64,000 nt of DNA from an uncultured Oscillibacter sp. (GCA_910584995.1 CAJUDW010000012.1:1-64000); one strand, 5' to 3'; shown: positions 41,125 through 49,951, counted from the first letter of the stretch. Made by a program: numbers and translations. The notes: generated from the letters alone by a model not told the origin.

Positions 41125-41837
41125 GAACCCACCTCCCGCAGGACGGCCTGCAAATCCAGCCGCCCGGTGTACAGGGCCTTGCCCAGGATGGCCGCCTTGG
41201 TCCCAATGGCCTCCAGTTCCTTCAGTTCCGCAATACTGCTGACGCCTCCGGAGGCGGTGATGTCCAGGCCCCGGATCTCCGCCAGTTCCCGGTAGAGGGC
41301 CAGATTGGTGCCCTGCTCCGCCCCGTCCCGGCTGATGTCGGTGTAGATGACGGTTTTCACCCCGGCTTCAAAGAGGCGGCGGCAGAAGTCCACGCCCCGC
41401 TCCTTTGTCAGTTCCATCCAGCCGCTGATGGCAACATATCCGTCCCGGGCGTCCACCCCTACGGCGATCTGATCGCCGTAGGTTTGGGCCATGCGGGCAG
41501 TGAAATCGAAATCCCGCACCGCGGCGGTGCCCAGGATGCACCGGCTAACGCCCAGATCCAGGTACTGGCGGATGCGGTCCTCCGTGCGGATGCCGCCCCC
41601 CACCTCAATAGCGAGGCCGCTCTCCCGGGCGATGGCGGCGATTACGCCGAAATTGGCCAGGGTCCCGTCCCGGGCCCCGTCCAGATCCACCACGTGGAGG
41701 AATTTTGCCCCGGCGGCCCGGAAGTCCCGGGCTACGGCGGCGGGGTCGCTGTTGTAAACGGTTTCCTGGCCGTAGTCTCCCTGGAACAGGCGGACGGCCT
41801 GTCCGCCCCGGAGGTCGATGGCGGGAAATATCTGCAT
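41118..41837 (-). CDS. hisA: phosphoribosylformimino-AICAR phosphate isomerase
   Basis: Isomerises ProFAR to PRFAR, step four. The 239-residue TIM barrel starts FPAIDLRGGQAVRLFQGD with the catalytic Asp8, and has the second Asp in VIYTDISRDGAEQGTN and phosphate-binding VGGGIRTED and TASGGVSS. Paralogue of HisF. The start ATG follows GGGGGAACC. Confidence 0.97.
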   Translation of the reverse strand: MQIFPAIDLRGGQAVRLFQGDYGQETVYNSDPAAVARDFRAAGAKFLHVVDLDGARDGTLANFGVIAAIARESGLAIEVGGGIRTEDRIRQYLDLGVSRCILGTAAVRDFDFTARMAQTYGDQIAVGVDARDGYVAISGWMELTKERGVDFCRRLFEAGVKTVIYTDISRDGAEQGTNLALYRELAEIRGLDITASGGVSSIAELKELEAIGTKAAILGKALYTGRLDLQAVLREVGSC

Positions 41838-41858
41838 GGAGGTTCCCCCTTTCCTTTT

Positions 41859-42470
41859 TTAAAGTTCACCGAAAGCCTTGAGGAGCCGCAGTCCCGCGTC
41901 GCCGGATTTTTCCGGGTGGAACTGGACGCCCCAGGCGTTACCCTGCCGCACCGCACCGGTGACGGATACGTTCCCGTATTGGGAGGTTCCCAACGTGGAG
42001 GCGGCGCAGTTTTTGGCATAAAAGCTGTGGACATAGTAGACGTATTCCCCGGTCTCAAAGTACCGGAACAGGGGGTCGTCACCAAGGACATCCAGGCTGT
42101 TCCAGCCCATATGGGGGACCTTCAGGGCAGGATCCGCCAGATCCGCCCGGAGGGGGGCCACATCCCCCGGCACAAGGCCCAGGCCCGGGTGCTCCCCGTA
42201 TTCAAAACTCCGGTCAAAGAGCAGCTGCATCCCCAGGCAGATGCCCAGGAGGGGCTTTTTCGCCGCCTCCTCCCGGATTACCTCTGCAAGGCCTGCGGCG
42301 TCCAGCTTTGCCCGGGCGTCGCCAAAGGCCCCTACGCCGGGGAGGATCAGCCTGTCTGCCTGCCGGAGCCGCTGGGTATCCCCGGTGATTTCCGCCGCCA
42401 GGCCCAATGCCCGCAGGCTGGAGGACAGGGAAAAGAGGTTTCCCACACCGTAATCAACAATCCCAATCAT
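41859..42470 (-). CDS. hisH: imidazole glycerol phosphate synthase glutamine amidotransferase HisH
   Basis: Glutaminase half of IGP synthase. The 203-residue class-I amidotransferase has the nucleophile Cys in LLGICLGMQLLFDRS, oxyanion-region LPGVGAFGDA and the His-Glu pair in VQFHPEKSGDAG. Between hisB and hisA with short gaps. Confidence 0.96.
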   Translation of the reverse strand: MIGIVDYGVGNLFSLSSSLRALGLAAEITGDTQRLRQADRLILPGVGAFGDARAKLDAAGLAEVIREEAAKKPLLGICLGMQLLFDRSFEYGEHPGLGLVPGDVAPLRADLADPALKVPHMGWNSLDVLGDDPLFRYFETGEYVYYVHSFYAKNCAASTLGTSQYGNVSVTGAVRQGNAWGVQFHPEKSGDAGLRLLKAFGEL

Positions 42471-42484
42471 CAGGCTCTCCTTTT

Positions 42485-43075
42485 TTACAGCACGCCCTTG
42501 GTGCTGGGGATTTCGTCCAGGTGGTTCCTGTCTGGGGCCGCCGCCATTTTCAGCGCCCGGCCCATGCCCTTAAAGACAGCTTCCAGAATGTGGTGGGTGT
42601 TCTCCCCCGCCAGCTGCCGGATGTGGATGGAGGCGGGGCAGTTCCGTACAAAGCCCAGCCAGAATTCCTGGGCCAGTTCTGTGTCGAAGTCCCCCACCTT
42701 GGCGGCGGGAAGGTTCACCGACCAGCCCAAAAAGTCCCGCCCGCTAAGATCCACGGCGCAGAGCACCAGGGTCTCATCCATAGGCAGCAGGAACTGGCCG
42801 TAGCGGGTGATGCCCCGCTTGTCCCCCAAGGCCTCCGTAAAGGCCTTTCCCAGGCAGATGCCAAGATCCTCCACCGAGTGGTGGAAATCCACCTGCACAT
42901 CCCCGCAGCAAGTGGCAGTCAGATCAAAGTCCCCGTGGCGGGCGAAGAGTTCCAGCATGTGATCCAGGAACCCCACGCCGGTCCGGATATCGGCCTTCCC
43001 TGTCCCATCCAGGCAGAGGGAGAGGCGGATCTGCGTCTCCTTGGTGTCCCGCTTGATATCCGCTGTGCGCATCAT
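42485..43075 (-). CDS. hisB: imidazoleglycerol-phosphate dehydratase
   Basis: Dehydrates IGP to imidazole acetol phosphate. The 196-residue monofunctional enzyme has the manganese-site repeats FLDHMLELFARHG and DFHHSVEDLGI, and later RQLAGENTHHILEAVFKG. Standard length; no fused phosphatase domain, in keeping with the separate PHP phosphatase. Confidence 0.96.
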   Translation of the reverse strand: MMRTADIKRDTKETQIRLSLCLDGTGKADIRTGVGFLDHMLELFARHGDFDLTATCCGDVQVDFHHSVEDLGICLGKAFTEALGDKRGITRYGQFLLPMDETLVLCAVDLSGRDFLGWSVNLPAAKVGDFDTELAQEFWLGFVRNCPASIHIRQLAGENTHHILEAVFKGMGRALKMAAAPDRNHLDEIPSTKGVL

Positions 43076-43086
43076 GGCCTGCCTCC

Positions 43087-44157
43087 TTACACCGCGTCCA
43101 GGATTTTTGCCGTCTCATCAATAAAGGAGACCAGCTGTTCCATGGATCCTACGGTAATCCGGACATAATCCCGGATCCGCTCCTTGTCAAACCACCGGAC
43201 GAGGACGCCGTTTTCCTTCAGCTGCCGGTAAAGTTCCCCGCCGGAAACCCGATCCGATTTGGCAAAGACAAAGTTGGCGGCGGAGGGCAGGACGGTGAAG
43301 CCCAGGGCCTCCAGTTCGCCGGTGAGCCAGCCGCGGTTCCGGAGAATGGCGCCCCGGCAGGTCTCGAAATAGGCGGCGTCCTCCATGGCTGCCGTCCCGG
43401 CGGCGATGGAAAGGCGGTTGACATTGTAGGGGTTGAAGCTGTATTTCACCCGGTTCAGGGCGTCGATCAGGGCAGGGCTGCCCAGGGCGAAGCCCACCCG
43501 GCCGCCGGCCAGGGAGCGGCTCTTGGACATGGTCTGCACCACCAGAAGGTTGTCGTAGCGGAAGATCATGGGCACACAGCTCTCCCCGCCGAAGTCCACG
43601 TAAGCCTCGTCCACAATGACTACCCGGTTTGGATCCGCCTCCAAAAGCCGCTGGATGTCTGTCCGGGGCACGGCCATGCCGGTGGGGGCGTTGGGATTGG
43701 CGATGACGATGGTGCCGGGAAAGCCCATGTAATCCTCCACATGCAGGGAGAAGTCCTCCCGGAGGGGGACGATTTGTTTCTCCAGGCCGAAAAGGGCGGT
43801 CTGGGCATGGTAAAAGCTGTAGGTGATGTCGGCGAAGGCCACGGGCTTCCCCTGGCCGCAGAAGGCCCGGAAAGCAAAGGCCAGGATCTCGTCGGAGCCG
43901 TTCCCCGTCAGGACGTTTTCCGGCCGCAGTTCATAGTAAGCAGCCACGGCGCCGTCCAAGGCGGCGCAGGTGGGGTCGGAGTAGAGGTTCAGTTTCAAAA
44001 GTTCCGCCCGGGTGACGGCCTTGATAACCCTGGGAGAGGGGGGGAAGGGGCTTTCGTTGGTGTTCAGCTTGACATATTGCAGGTCTGTGGGCTGTTCGCC
44101 GGGAGTATAGGGGGCCAGCCGCTCCGCCTCCTGGGATAAGAATCTGCTCATGGTCAT
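43087..44157 (-). CDS. hisC: histidinol-phosphate aminotransferase
   Basis: PLP-dependent transaminase converting imidazole acetol phosphate to histidinol phosphate. The 356-residue fold-type I protein shows LNTNESPFPPSP at the substrate site, GNGSDEIL, NPNAPTG, the Asp-Tyr pair DEAYVDFGG and the PLP lysine in QTMSKSRSLAGGRVG. It starts inside the hisD stop (4-base overlap). Confidence 0.95.
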   Translation of the reverse strand: MTMSRFLSQEAERLAPYTPGEQPTDLQYVKLNTNESPFPPSPRVIKAVTRAELLKLNLYSDPTCAALDGAVAAYYELRPENVLTGNGSDEILAFAFRAFCGQGKPVAFADITYSFYHAQTALFGLEKQIVPLREDFSLHVEDYMGFPGTIVIANPNAPTGMAVPRTDIQRLLEADPNRVVIVDEAYVDFGGESCVPMIFRYDNLLVVQTMSKSRSLAGGRVGFALGSPALIDALNRVKYSFNPYNVNRLSIAAGTAAMEDAAYFETCRGAILRNRGWLTGELEALGFTVLPSAANFVFAKSDRVSGGELYRQLKENGVLVRWFDKERIRDYVRITVGSMEQLVSFIDETAKILDAV

Positions 44158-45440
44158 TCTCCCTTCTGTTCCTGCCGGATAGTCACGGACCGGGCGTGGC
44201 CGTGAAGGCCCTCCCGTTCCGCAAAATCCGCAATCCTGCCGGCCACGGCCCCCAGGGCCTCCGGGGTATAGTAGAGGAAACTGGAGCGTTTCACAAAATC
44301 ATCCACGCCAAGGGGGCTGGAAAACCGGGCGGTGCCGGAGGTGGGCAGGGTGTGGTTAGGCCCGCCGAAGTAGTCCCCCAAAGCCTCCGGGACGCCCCGC
44401 CCCAGAAAGACGCTGCCTGCGTTCCGGATTTTCGGCAGCCAGGCGAAGGGGTCGTCCACGCAGAGTTCCAGATGCTCCGGGGCAATGAGGTTCGACGCTT
44501 CCGTGGCCTTGTCCAGATCAGAGGTAAGGATGATTTTCCCGTTGTGGTCAATGGAGCACCGGGCGATGTCCCGCCGGGGCAGCTGCTCCAGCTGCAATTC
44601 GATTTCCCGCTGTACAGCCTCCGCCAAAGCGGGGCTGTCCGTCACCAGCACGGCGGAGGCCAGCGGGTCGTGCTCCGCCTGGCTGAGGAGATCCGCTGCC
44701 GCCCAGGCGGGGTTGGTTTTGCCGTCCGCCAGCACCAGGATCTCGCTGGGGCCTGCGATCATGTCGATATCCACCAGGCCGAACACCTTCCGCTTGGCGG
44801 TGGCGACAAAAATCCCGCCGGGGCCAACAATTTTGTCTACCCGGGGCACCGTTTCCGTGCCGTAGGCCAGGGCGGCCACCGCCTGGGCGCCGCCCAGCCT
44901 GAAAATCCGTCCGGCCCCGGCGATTTTTGCCGCACCTAGGGCGGCTGGGCTTATGGAGCCGTCCCGCTCCGGAGGTGTCACCAGGACGATATCCCGCACC
45001 CCGGCGATCCTTGCCGGAATGACGTTCATCAAGATGGTGGAGGGAAAGGCGGCGGGGCTCCGGGGCACGCAGACACCCACCTTCTCAATGGGGGTGTACC
45101 GCTGGCCCATGACAATCCCCGGCCGATCCGCCAGAAGGAAGTCCTTATGCACCTGCTGCTCATGAAACCGGCGGATGTTGTCCGCCGCCATTTCCAGTGT
45201 GGTGCGGAAGTCCCCATCCAGGGCGTCCCAGGCGGCTTCCACTTCCTCTTCCGTTACCTGGAAGTTTTCCAGTTTCACGCCGTCAAACCGTTCCGTGTAG
45301 CCCCGCAGGGCCTCGTCCCCCCTTTTCCGGACGTCCGCTAAGATGGCGTCTACGGCGGCGTTGACGTCCTCTTCCGCCCGGATATCCCGGTTCAGGATAT
45401 CTTCCGGGGAGAGGGAATCAAAATTGAAAATTCGGATCAA
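44154..45440 (-). CDS. hisD: histidinol dehydrogenase
   Basis: Zinc- and NAD-dependent enzyme for the last two oxidations to histidine. The 428-residue protein has PGGTAAYPS-like region here as VPRSPAAFPSTILM, GAQAVAALAYGTETVPRVDKIVGPG, DLLSQAEHDP with the zinc-binding His, the catalytic Glu-His in IAPEHLELC and GPNHTLPTSG. It overlaps hisZG and hisC by four bases each. Confidence 0.95.
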   Translation of the reverse strand: MIRIFNFDSLSPEDILNRDIRAEEDVNAAVDAILADVRKRGDEALRGYTERFDGVKLENFQVTEEEVEAAWDALDGDFRTTLEMAADNIRRFHEQQVHKDFLLADRPGIVMGQRYTPIEKVGVCVPRSPAAFPSTILMNVIPARIAGVRDIVLVTPPERDGSISPAALGAAKIAGAGRIFRLGGAQAVAALAYGTETVPRVDKIVGPGGIFVATAKRKVFGLVDIDMIAGPSEILVLADGKTNPAWAAADLLSQAEHDPLASAVLVTDSPALAEAVQREIELQLEQLPRRDIARCSIDHNGKIILTSDLDKATEASNLIAPEHLELCVDDPFAWLPKIRNAGSVFLGRGVPEALGDYFGGPNHTLPTSGTARFSSPLGVDDFVKRSSFLYYTPEALGAVAGRIADFAEREGLHGHARSVTIRQEQKGE

Positions 45441-47005
45441 GGGGCCGTCACCTCCGTCAGTTTTTCCAGGAGCGTATCGATCTCCCGCCGCTTGAATTGG
45501 TAGCTGGCCCGGTTGGCGATGAACCGGGCGGAGATAGGCATGAACTCCGTCAGCACCTGCAGGCGGTTTTCCCGGAGGGTGGTGCCTGTCTCCACAATGT
45601 CCACAATCACATCGGAAAGGCCCAGAAGGGGGGCCAATTCAATGGAGCCGTTCAGCTTGATAATGTCGATGTCCCGGCCCTGGGCGGCGTAGTAGGATTT
45701 GGCGATGCGGACGAATTTTGTGGCTACCCGCAGGGGGCGGCCCGGGTCGTCGGCGAAATCCTCCGGCCCTGCAACGCACATCCGGCACTTGCCAAGGCCC
45801 GTATCCAGCAGTTCATACACGTCCGCGCCGGACTCCTCCAGGATGTCCTTCCCCACAATGCCGATATCCGCCGCCCCGTGTTCCACGTAGATGGCCACGT
45901 CGCTGGGCTTTACCAAAAAGTAGCGGATACCCGCCTGGGGGTTTTCCACCACCAGCTTGCGGGTGTCGTTGTAATTCTCCGGGCAGCCGTACCCGGCCCC
46001 TGCCAGCAGATCGTATACCTTGTCCCCTAACCGGCCCTTGGGCAGGGCTACGCTCAGCATGGCCCTCTCCGTCTCCGGGGAGGCGGGGCGGTCCAGTTCG
46101 TTCAGATACAGGGCGAACCCAACAGCCCGCCCGCCGGGGCGGAACTGGGCCGCCAGGGGATCGTACCGCCCCCCCTTCAGCACGGCCCGGGGCAGCCCCT
46201 CCAGATAGCCCTGCAAAACAAGGCCATTGTAATACTCCATATCGTTTACCAAGGAGAGATCCAGCCGGAGGTTCTCCGCCTCCCCCCGGACGGCCAGGGC
46301 TTCGCAGAGTTCCCGCAGTTCCGCCAGGGCCGTCCCCATGGGGGCGTTGAAGGCCAGAGGCTCCGCTGCCTCCAGAACCTCCTCCCAGTTTCCGGCCAGG
46401 GCGCTCAGGCGGCGGAGGGCGTCTGCCCCCTGCCGGGAAAGGCCTGCCGCCTGGGCGGCCTTTTGCAGTTCGTGGAGGTTCTTGTCCCGGACACAGGCCA
46501 GCAGCTGGGGCCGGACGCTCTCCGGTGCGCCCACCGCGTCAAAGAGGCCGGTGACAAAGCCCATATGGCTCAGTTCCAGCACAAAGCCCCTCCCTGTCAG
46601 GGCCAGGCTCTGGATAGCAAGGGACACCGCCTGGGCTGTGACGGCCCCGTCCACTGCGCCGATGCACTCCAGGCCCATCTGGCTGATCTCCTGGAAGGTG
46701 TGGCTTTCCTGGCTGGGACGGTAGACGTTCTCCACATAGTAGAACCGGCCGCAGCCGTCCTGCTCCACCTGGGCGTTTTTGGCGATGGAGAGTGTCACGT
46801 CAGGCTTCAGGGCCAGCAGCCGCCCGTCCAAATCCGTGAAGGTGATGACCTGATCGCTGGCTAAAAACCGGCGGTTCTCCTGATAAAGGCCGTACTCCTC
46901 AAACCGGCCCATGTGATAGCGGGAAAATCCAGCCTGCTCATAGAGCATGCGCAGTTGCAGGGAGGCCCGCTCCTGGGGCCGGAGAATGTGCAGATCCAAT
47001 TCCAT
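45437..47005 (-). CDS. hisZG: HisZ-HisG fusion: ATP phosphoribosyltransferase regulatory and catalytic subunits in one chain
   Basis: Catalyses and controls the first step of histidine synthesis. Residues 1-305 form a HisZ domain, a catalytically dead histidyl-tRNA-synthetase relative (FTDLDGRLLALKPDVTLSIAK, YYVENVYRP, LVNDMEYYNGLVLQGYLEG, LKGGRYDPL). From about residue 316 a complete short-form HisG follows (LSVALPKGRLGDKVYDLL, KPSDVAIYVEHGAADIGIVGKD, DIVETGTTLRENRL), 207 residues as expected. HisG normally is separate and pairs with HisZ in an octamer. There is no stop, start or frameshift between them. First gene of the operon; its ATG follows AAGGAG. Confidence 0.93.
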   Translation of the reverse strand: MELDLHILRPQERASLQLRMLYEQAGFSRYHMGRFEEYGLYQENRRFLASDQVITFTDLDGRLLALKPDVTLSIAKNAQVEQDGCGRFYYVENVYRPSQESHTFQEISQMGLECIGAVDGAVTAQAVSLAIQSLALTGRGFVLELSHMGFVTGLFDAVGAPESVRPQLLACVRDKNLHELQKAAQAAGLSRQGADALRRLSALAGNWEEVLEAAEPLAFNAPMGTALAELRELCEALAVRGEAENLRLDLSLVNDMEYYNGLVLQGYLEGLPRAVLKGGRYDPLAAQFRPGGRAVGFALYLNELDRPASPETERAMLSVALPKGRLGDKVYDLLAGAGYGCPENYNDTRKLVVENPQAGIRYFLVKPSDVAIYVEHGAADIGIVGKDILEESGADVYELLDTGLGKCRMCVAGPEDFADDPGRPLRVATKFVRIAKSYYAAQGRDIDIIKLNGSIELAPLLGLSDVIVDIVETGTTLRENRLQVLTEFMPISARFIANRASYQFKRREIDTLLEKLTEVTAP

Positions 47006-47082
47006 AAGACGCTCCTTGCCGTGGGGGCCGGTTTCCGGCCCGCCCTCATATGACCCCGGCGGTTATCCGGGAGATGGGCAAT

Positions 47083-47111
47083 ATTATACTTTAGTTTATT
47101 ATCAAAGTAAA
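47083..47111 (-). promoter_or_regulatory. promoter of the histidine operon
   Basis: Leftward TTTACT (47111-47106), 17 bases, TATAAT (47088-47083). The leader of about 70 bases contains a GGGCCGG-AAA-CCGGCCC hairpin close to the ribosome site but no T-box or His-rich leader peptide. Confidence 0.7.
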
Positions 47112-47299
47112 GCGGTAGTTCGATAGCATGATAAATTTTCTCCCTTTTGCCTAAAAAAGAAGCCCCGTTTTTCTTTCGCGTTGATAAACGCCTGCAAACT
47201 TTTCCCATTGCCGAAATGACTGAACGGGCAATGGTCCATCATCAATAACCGCCCGGTAAGTTTGAATTGGCTTGGAAATTGCAGCCTGTTATGCCTGCT

Positions 47300-47530
47300 C
47301 TAATTGTTGAGATATGCAACCAAAATGGGGGCTAAAGCGATCGCTGTTATCACGATTGCCCCAATTATACCCTCCACCCGTTTCCGCAAAAAATATGTTT
47401 TTGGCGGTTCTTTTGTAGCTTTCCAACTCTCAAAGGTTTTCCAGCACCATTTCGGAAACAACGCTTCCAATAAGCATACCGTAAGGATAACAAAATAAAA
47501 TACCCAAACAACGGCGGTAAAGACGTTCAT
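47300..47530 (-). CDS. DUF6199-like two-span membrane protein
   Basis: A 76-residue protein with two membrane segments (VVWVFYFVILTVCLLEALF and IIGAIVITAIALAPILVAYL) around a polar loop FESWKATKEPPKTYFLRKR. The loop pattern is what I recall for DUF6199 proteins, which have no known function. The ATG follows AAGGAGG. No neighbour in the same operon is evident. Confidence 0.65.
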   Translation of the reverse strand: MNVFTAVVWVFYFVILTVCLLEALFPKWCWKTFESWKATKEPPKTYFLRKRVEGIIGAIVITAIALAPILVAYLNN

Positions 47531-47713
47531 CGTGTTTTGATCCTCCTTACAAATCGGGATCTGCCGGGCTGATTATCTCCCGGCCAATTTTAAGGTTGTC
47601 ATTGGTGAAACCGGCGGCAGGCAAAGGCGGCAGCACGGAAGGGAAGAGGGAAAAAGAAGTCCCAATTCGCTTTCGTGTTCCCCGCAGGAGAAAATCCAGT
47701 TCGGTTTGTATAT

Positions 47714-47980
47714 TTATCTGTTATACTGCTGAATTTTGTCCAAACGTGACAGATATATTTCCACATAGCCGCATATAGGGCAAACCGCCGCTTTAATATT
47801 TCCAAAATTGTTCTTGGGTATTACCCCTGATGTTTCCGGCCTGGTCACTTTTAGCATAGAACCATGCATTGGTTCCTTGATATCCAATCCTTCTAACATT
47901 TCGATATGCACCGAATACATGTTCTCATCATAATATTTTCCCTTTACCATAATTTGTTGGTGCATACACCGGGAACACAA
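47714..47980 (-). CDS. small zinc-ribbon protein
   Basis: An 88-residue protein with CSRC at its very start and CPICGYVEIYL near its end, the four Cys expected of a zinc ribbon, around a middle part KYYDENMYSVHIEMLEG. The likely start is the TTG that gives MCSRC; an ATG five codons later would lose the first Cys pair. No ribosome site is visible, so the start is uncertain. It lies 46 bases downstream of the metallo-beta-lactamase-fold gene on the same strand and is AT-richer than it. Function unknown. Confidence 0.55.
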   Translation of the reverse strand: MCSRCMHQQIMVKGKYYDENMYSVHIEMLEGLDIKEPMHGSMLKVTRPETSGVIPKNNFGNIKAAVCPICGYVEIYLSRLDKIQQYNR

Positions 47981-48026
47981 AGCCGAATGGAGACAAAAAG
48001 AAAAACCGGGCAGGGGGAGTTTGGGC

Positions 48027-48788
48027 TTACAGCCAAACGGCCCAGTTCCCATAGCTAAAGGTGCCGCTGCCGTGATGCAGTAGCCCCCTCCTGTTCAGAT
48101 CCCGAAAGGCGTCCCGCATACTGGCAATCAGTTCCGGCCCGATGTCCAGGGAGTGGTGGGCGGGGAATACCCGCTTTACCGGAAGGGCGGCGATTTTCTC
48201 CAGGGAGGCCAGATACGCGGCGGGATCGGTAGAAGGATAGTAAGCGAAGAGGGTGTCCAGGTAGACCAGATCACCGGTAAACAGATACCCGCGGGCCTCC
48301 TCCCAGAAGCACATATGCCCCGGGGAATGTCCCGGCGTGTGGAGGACCCGGATGATCCGCCCGCCCAGATCGAAAGTGTCGCCGTCCTGCAAAACCCTGG
48401 CGGGGATGCCTTGGAACATGGTATAACCGTCAAGGTCAAATCCCTCCGGCAGATCACAGCGGTCAGCCACCATCTGCCGGACAGTCCCGGCGGACAGGGG
48501 GAATGACCCGTTGAGCCAGGGAAGTTCTTCCCCATGGGCACAGAAATCCGGGAAATACCGATGCCCGCCGATATGATCCCAATGGACATGGGTGGCGGCG
48601 GCTGTGACGGGCAGATCCGTCAGGCGGATAACCTCGTTGCGGATATTGCAGATGCCAAGGCCTGTGTCGATCAACAGGCTCCGCTCCGTCCCGTTCAGCA
48701 GATAACAGTGGGTTTCCTCCCAGTGGCGGTATTCGCTGATGATAAAGCTGTCTTTGTCAATACGGTCAATGGTAAACCAATCGCTCAT
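48027..48788 (-). CDS. metallo-beta-lactamase-fold hydrolase
   Basis: The 253-residue protein has the MBL metal motif THVHWDHIGG, the second His in LHTPGHSPGHMCFW, Asp in LFTGDLVYLDT and the last His in FPAHHSLDIG, so a two-metal hydrolase site is intact. The family includes glyoxalase II, lactonases and beta-lactamases; nothing here points to a particular substrate. The ATG follows CAGGAGAGG; an upstream in-frame extension has no ribosome site. Confidence 0.85.
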   Translation of the reverse strand: MSDWFTIDRIDKDSFIISEYRHWEETHCYLLNGTERSLLIDTGLGICNIRNEVIRLTDLPVTAAATHVHWDHIGGHRYFPDFCAHGEELPWLNGSFPLSAGTVRQMVADRCDLPEGFDLDGYTMFQGIPARVLQDGDTFDLGGRIIRVLHTPGHSPGHMCFWEEARGYLFTGDLVYLDTLFAYYPSTDPAAYLASLEKIAALPVKRVFPAHHSLDIGPELIASMRDAFRDLNRRGLLHHGSGTFSYGNWAVWL

Positions 48789-48930
48789 AGAAACTCCTCT
48801 CCTGCGGGCATAAAGAAAAACCGGACAGGAAGATTTTACACCCTGGAGCCGGTTTTTGCAATTGCCGGGAGAAGCTTTCCCATGAAAAGGCCAGATAATC
48901 CGAAGGAATGGGGGAAGCAGGCGGGCGGCG

Positions 48931-49251
48931 TTACCGCTTTCGGTAAAAAAGCCGCCCAATAGTATTCCCAATCAGGACAATCACCCCATAGGCAGGGGCG
49001 TAGACCCAGGCTGTCGCGTTATAGTGGATAAAAATTGTGGGCGCAAACAGCACAAGGGCCGTCATTGCCGGCAGCAGGCTGAACCCCTGGCGGACGCCGT
49101 ACAGCAAGCCGGTTATCAGCGCAATTACCGGCATGACGCACAGCATGAGAACCATGGCGCCGCCGGTGTCCTTCGCCAGAAGGGGAAGCAGATAAAAGTC
49201 GGCCGCCAGCACTGCGGCATAGGGGAGCAAAGTTTGCAGTTTCCGTTTCAT
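48931..49251 (-). CDS. four-span membrane protein
   Basis: A 106-residue hydrophobic protein with about four membrane segments (YAAVLAADFYLLPLLA, AMVLMLCVMPVIALITGLLYG, FSLLPAMTALVLFAPTIFI, VYAPAYGVIVLIGNTIG) and a basic tail RLFYRKR. It is the third gene of an operon with an XRE regulator; its start overlaps the regulator stop in ATGA. No family recognised with confidence. Confidence 0.65.
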   Translation of the reverse strand: MKRKLQTLLPYAAVLAADFYLLPLLAKDTGGAMVLMLCVMPVIALITGLLYGVRQGFSLLPAMTALVLFAPTIFIHYNATAWVYAPAYGVIVLIGNTIGRLFYRKR

Positions 49252-49448
49252 ACGCGATCCTCCAAGAGAAAAAGTTCTTCCACGGGGGTTTCCAGATAGC
49301 GGGCCAGCCGCATGGCCAGTTCCAGGGAGGGGTTGTACTTGTCGTTTTCAATGGCGATAATGGTCTGCCGGGAAACGCCCATGGCGGCGGCAAGATCCTC
49401 CTGGCGGCAGCCTATGGCCTTGCGGAGGGCTTTGATACGGTTTTTCAT
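49248..49448 (-). CDS. small XRE-family regulator (YozG-like)
   Basis: A 66-residue single-domain Cro/C1 protein: MKNRIKALRKAIGCRQEDLAA, GVSRQTIIAIENDKYNPSLELA and a short C-terminal VEELFLLEDRV. Such mini-regulators typically sit next to two- to four-span membrane proteins, as here on both sides, with 4-base overlaps at each end. The membrane partners may modulate it, or it may simply control their expression. Confidence 0.9.
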   Translation of the reverse strand: MKNRIKALRKAIGCRQEDLAAAMGVSRQTIIAIENDKYNPSLELAMRLARYLETPVEELFLLEDRV

Positions 49449-49810
49449 GCGGGGACACCCGCCAGCAAAATAGCCGTGGCGATTGTGGCGATGATCCCGG
49501 CTGCGGTGCAGGAGAGGATGATTATCCGGAAAAGGGGGCCCGTTTCAAAGGAATCCTCGTCTCCCTTCACGGCATTGCGGGTCAGGATCAGCTGGGAAAA
49601 GGCCTGGATCAGCGCGGCCGCAGCCAGGAGCAAGCAGGGGAAGGAGTTCAGCGGCTCATGATATGCGTATACCCGGTAACTTTCAAAAAAGGTCCAGGCT
49701 ATCAGGGCGAACACCAGGAAGAGGTAGGCGTTCCGCTGGGATTTGAAGAGGATGGTCCGTTCCATCTCATCCGGCTTACGAAGCCGGAGCAGGTTTAAAA
49801 GTTTTTTCAT
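49445..49810 (-). CDS. membrane protein, first gene of the XRE operon
   Basis: A 121-residue protein with a polar N-terminus (MKKLLNLLRLRKPDEMERTILFKSQ split as a basic then acidic stretch) and about four membrane segments. It resembles small DUF3796/DUF6442-type membrane partners of XRE mini-regulators, by general look only. The ATG is six bases after GGAG; an in-frame TTG four codons earlier overlaps that site and is rejected. Confidence 0.65.
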   Translation of the reverse strand: MKKLLNLLRLRKPDEMERTILFKSQRNAYLFLVFALIAWTFFESYRVYAYHEPLNSFPCLLLAAAALIQAFSQLILTRNAVKGDEDSFETGPLFRIIILSCTAAGIIATIATAILLAGVPA

Positions 49811-49846
49811 GGCGTGCTCCAAAAGTAAAGAAGATTTTACATTTGA

Positions 49847-49875
49847 ATCTTATCATAGAAGCATCAAAATGTCAA
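49847..49875 (-). promoter_or_regulatory. promoter of the membrane-XRE-membrane operon
   Basis: Leftward TTGACA (49875-49870), 17 bases, TAAGAT (49852-49847). Confidence 0.85.
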
Positions 49876-49919
49876 GAGCTTTTAACTTTTTGCCTGCTGC
49901 CATTTTTGCCCAAAAGAAG

Positions 49920-49951
49920 ACGCCGGAGCGGACGATAGTCCGCTCCGGCGT
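49920..49951 (-). terminator. terminator of the galK-galT-galE operon
   Basis: ACGCCGGAGCGGAC pairs perfectly with its complement over the loop GATA; on the minus strand it is followed by CTTCTTTTG. Confidence 0.8.

Noticed and set aside
47006..47111. T-box or His-rich leader peptide upstream of the histidine operon
   Set aside because: The leader is only about 70 bases; no T-box motif, no antiterminator and no run of His codons was found.
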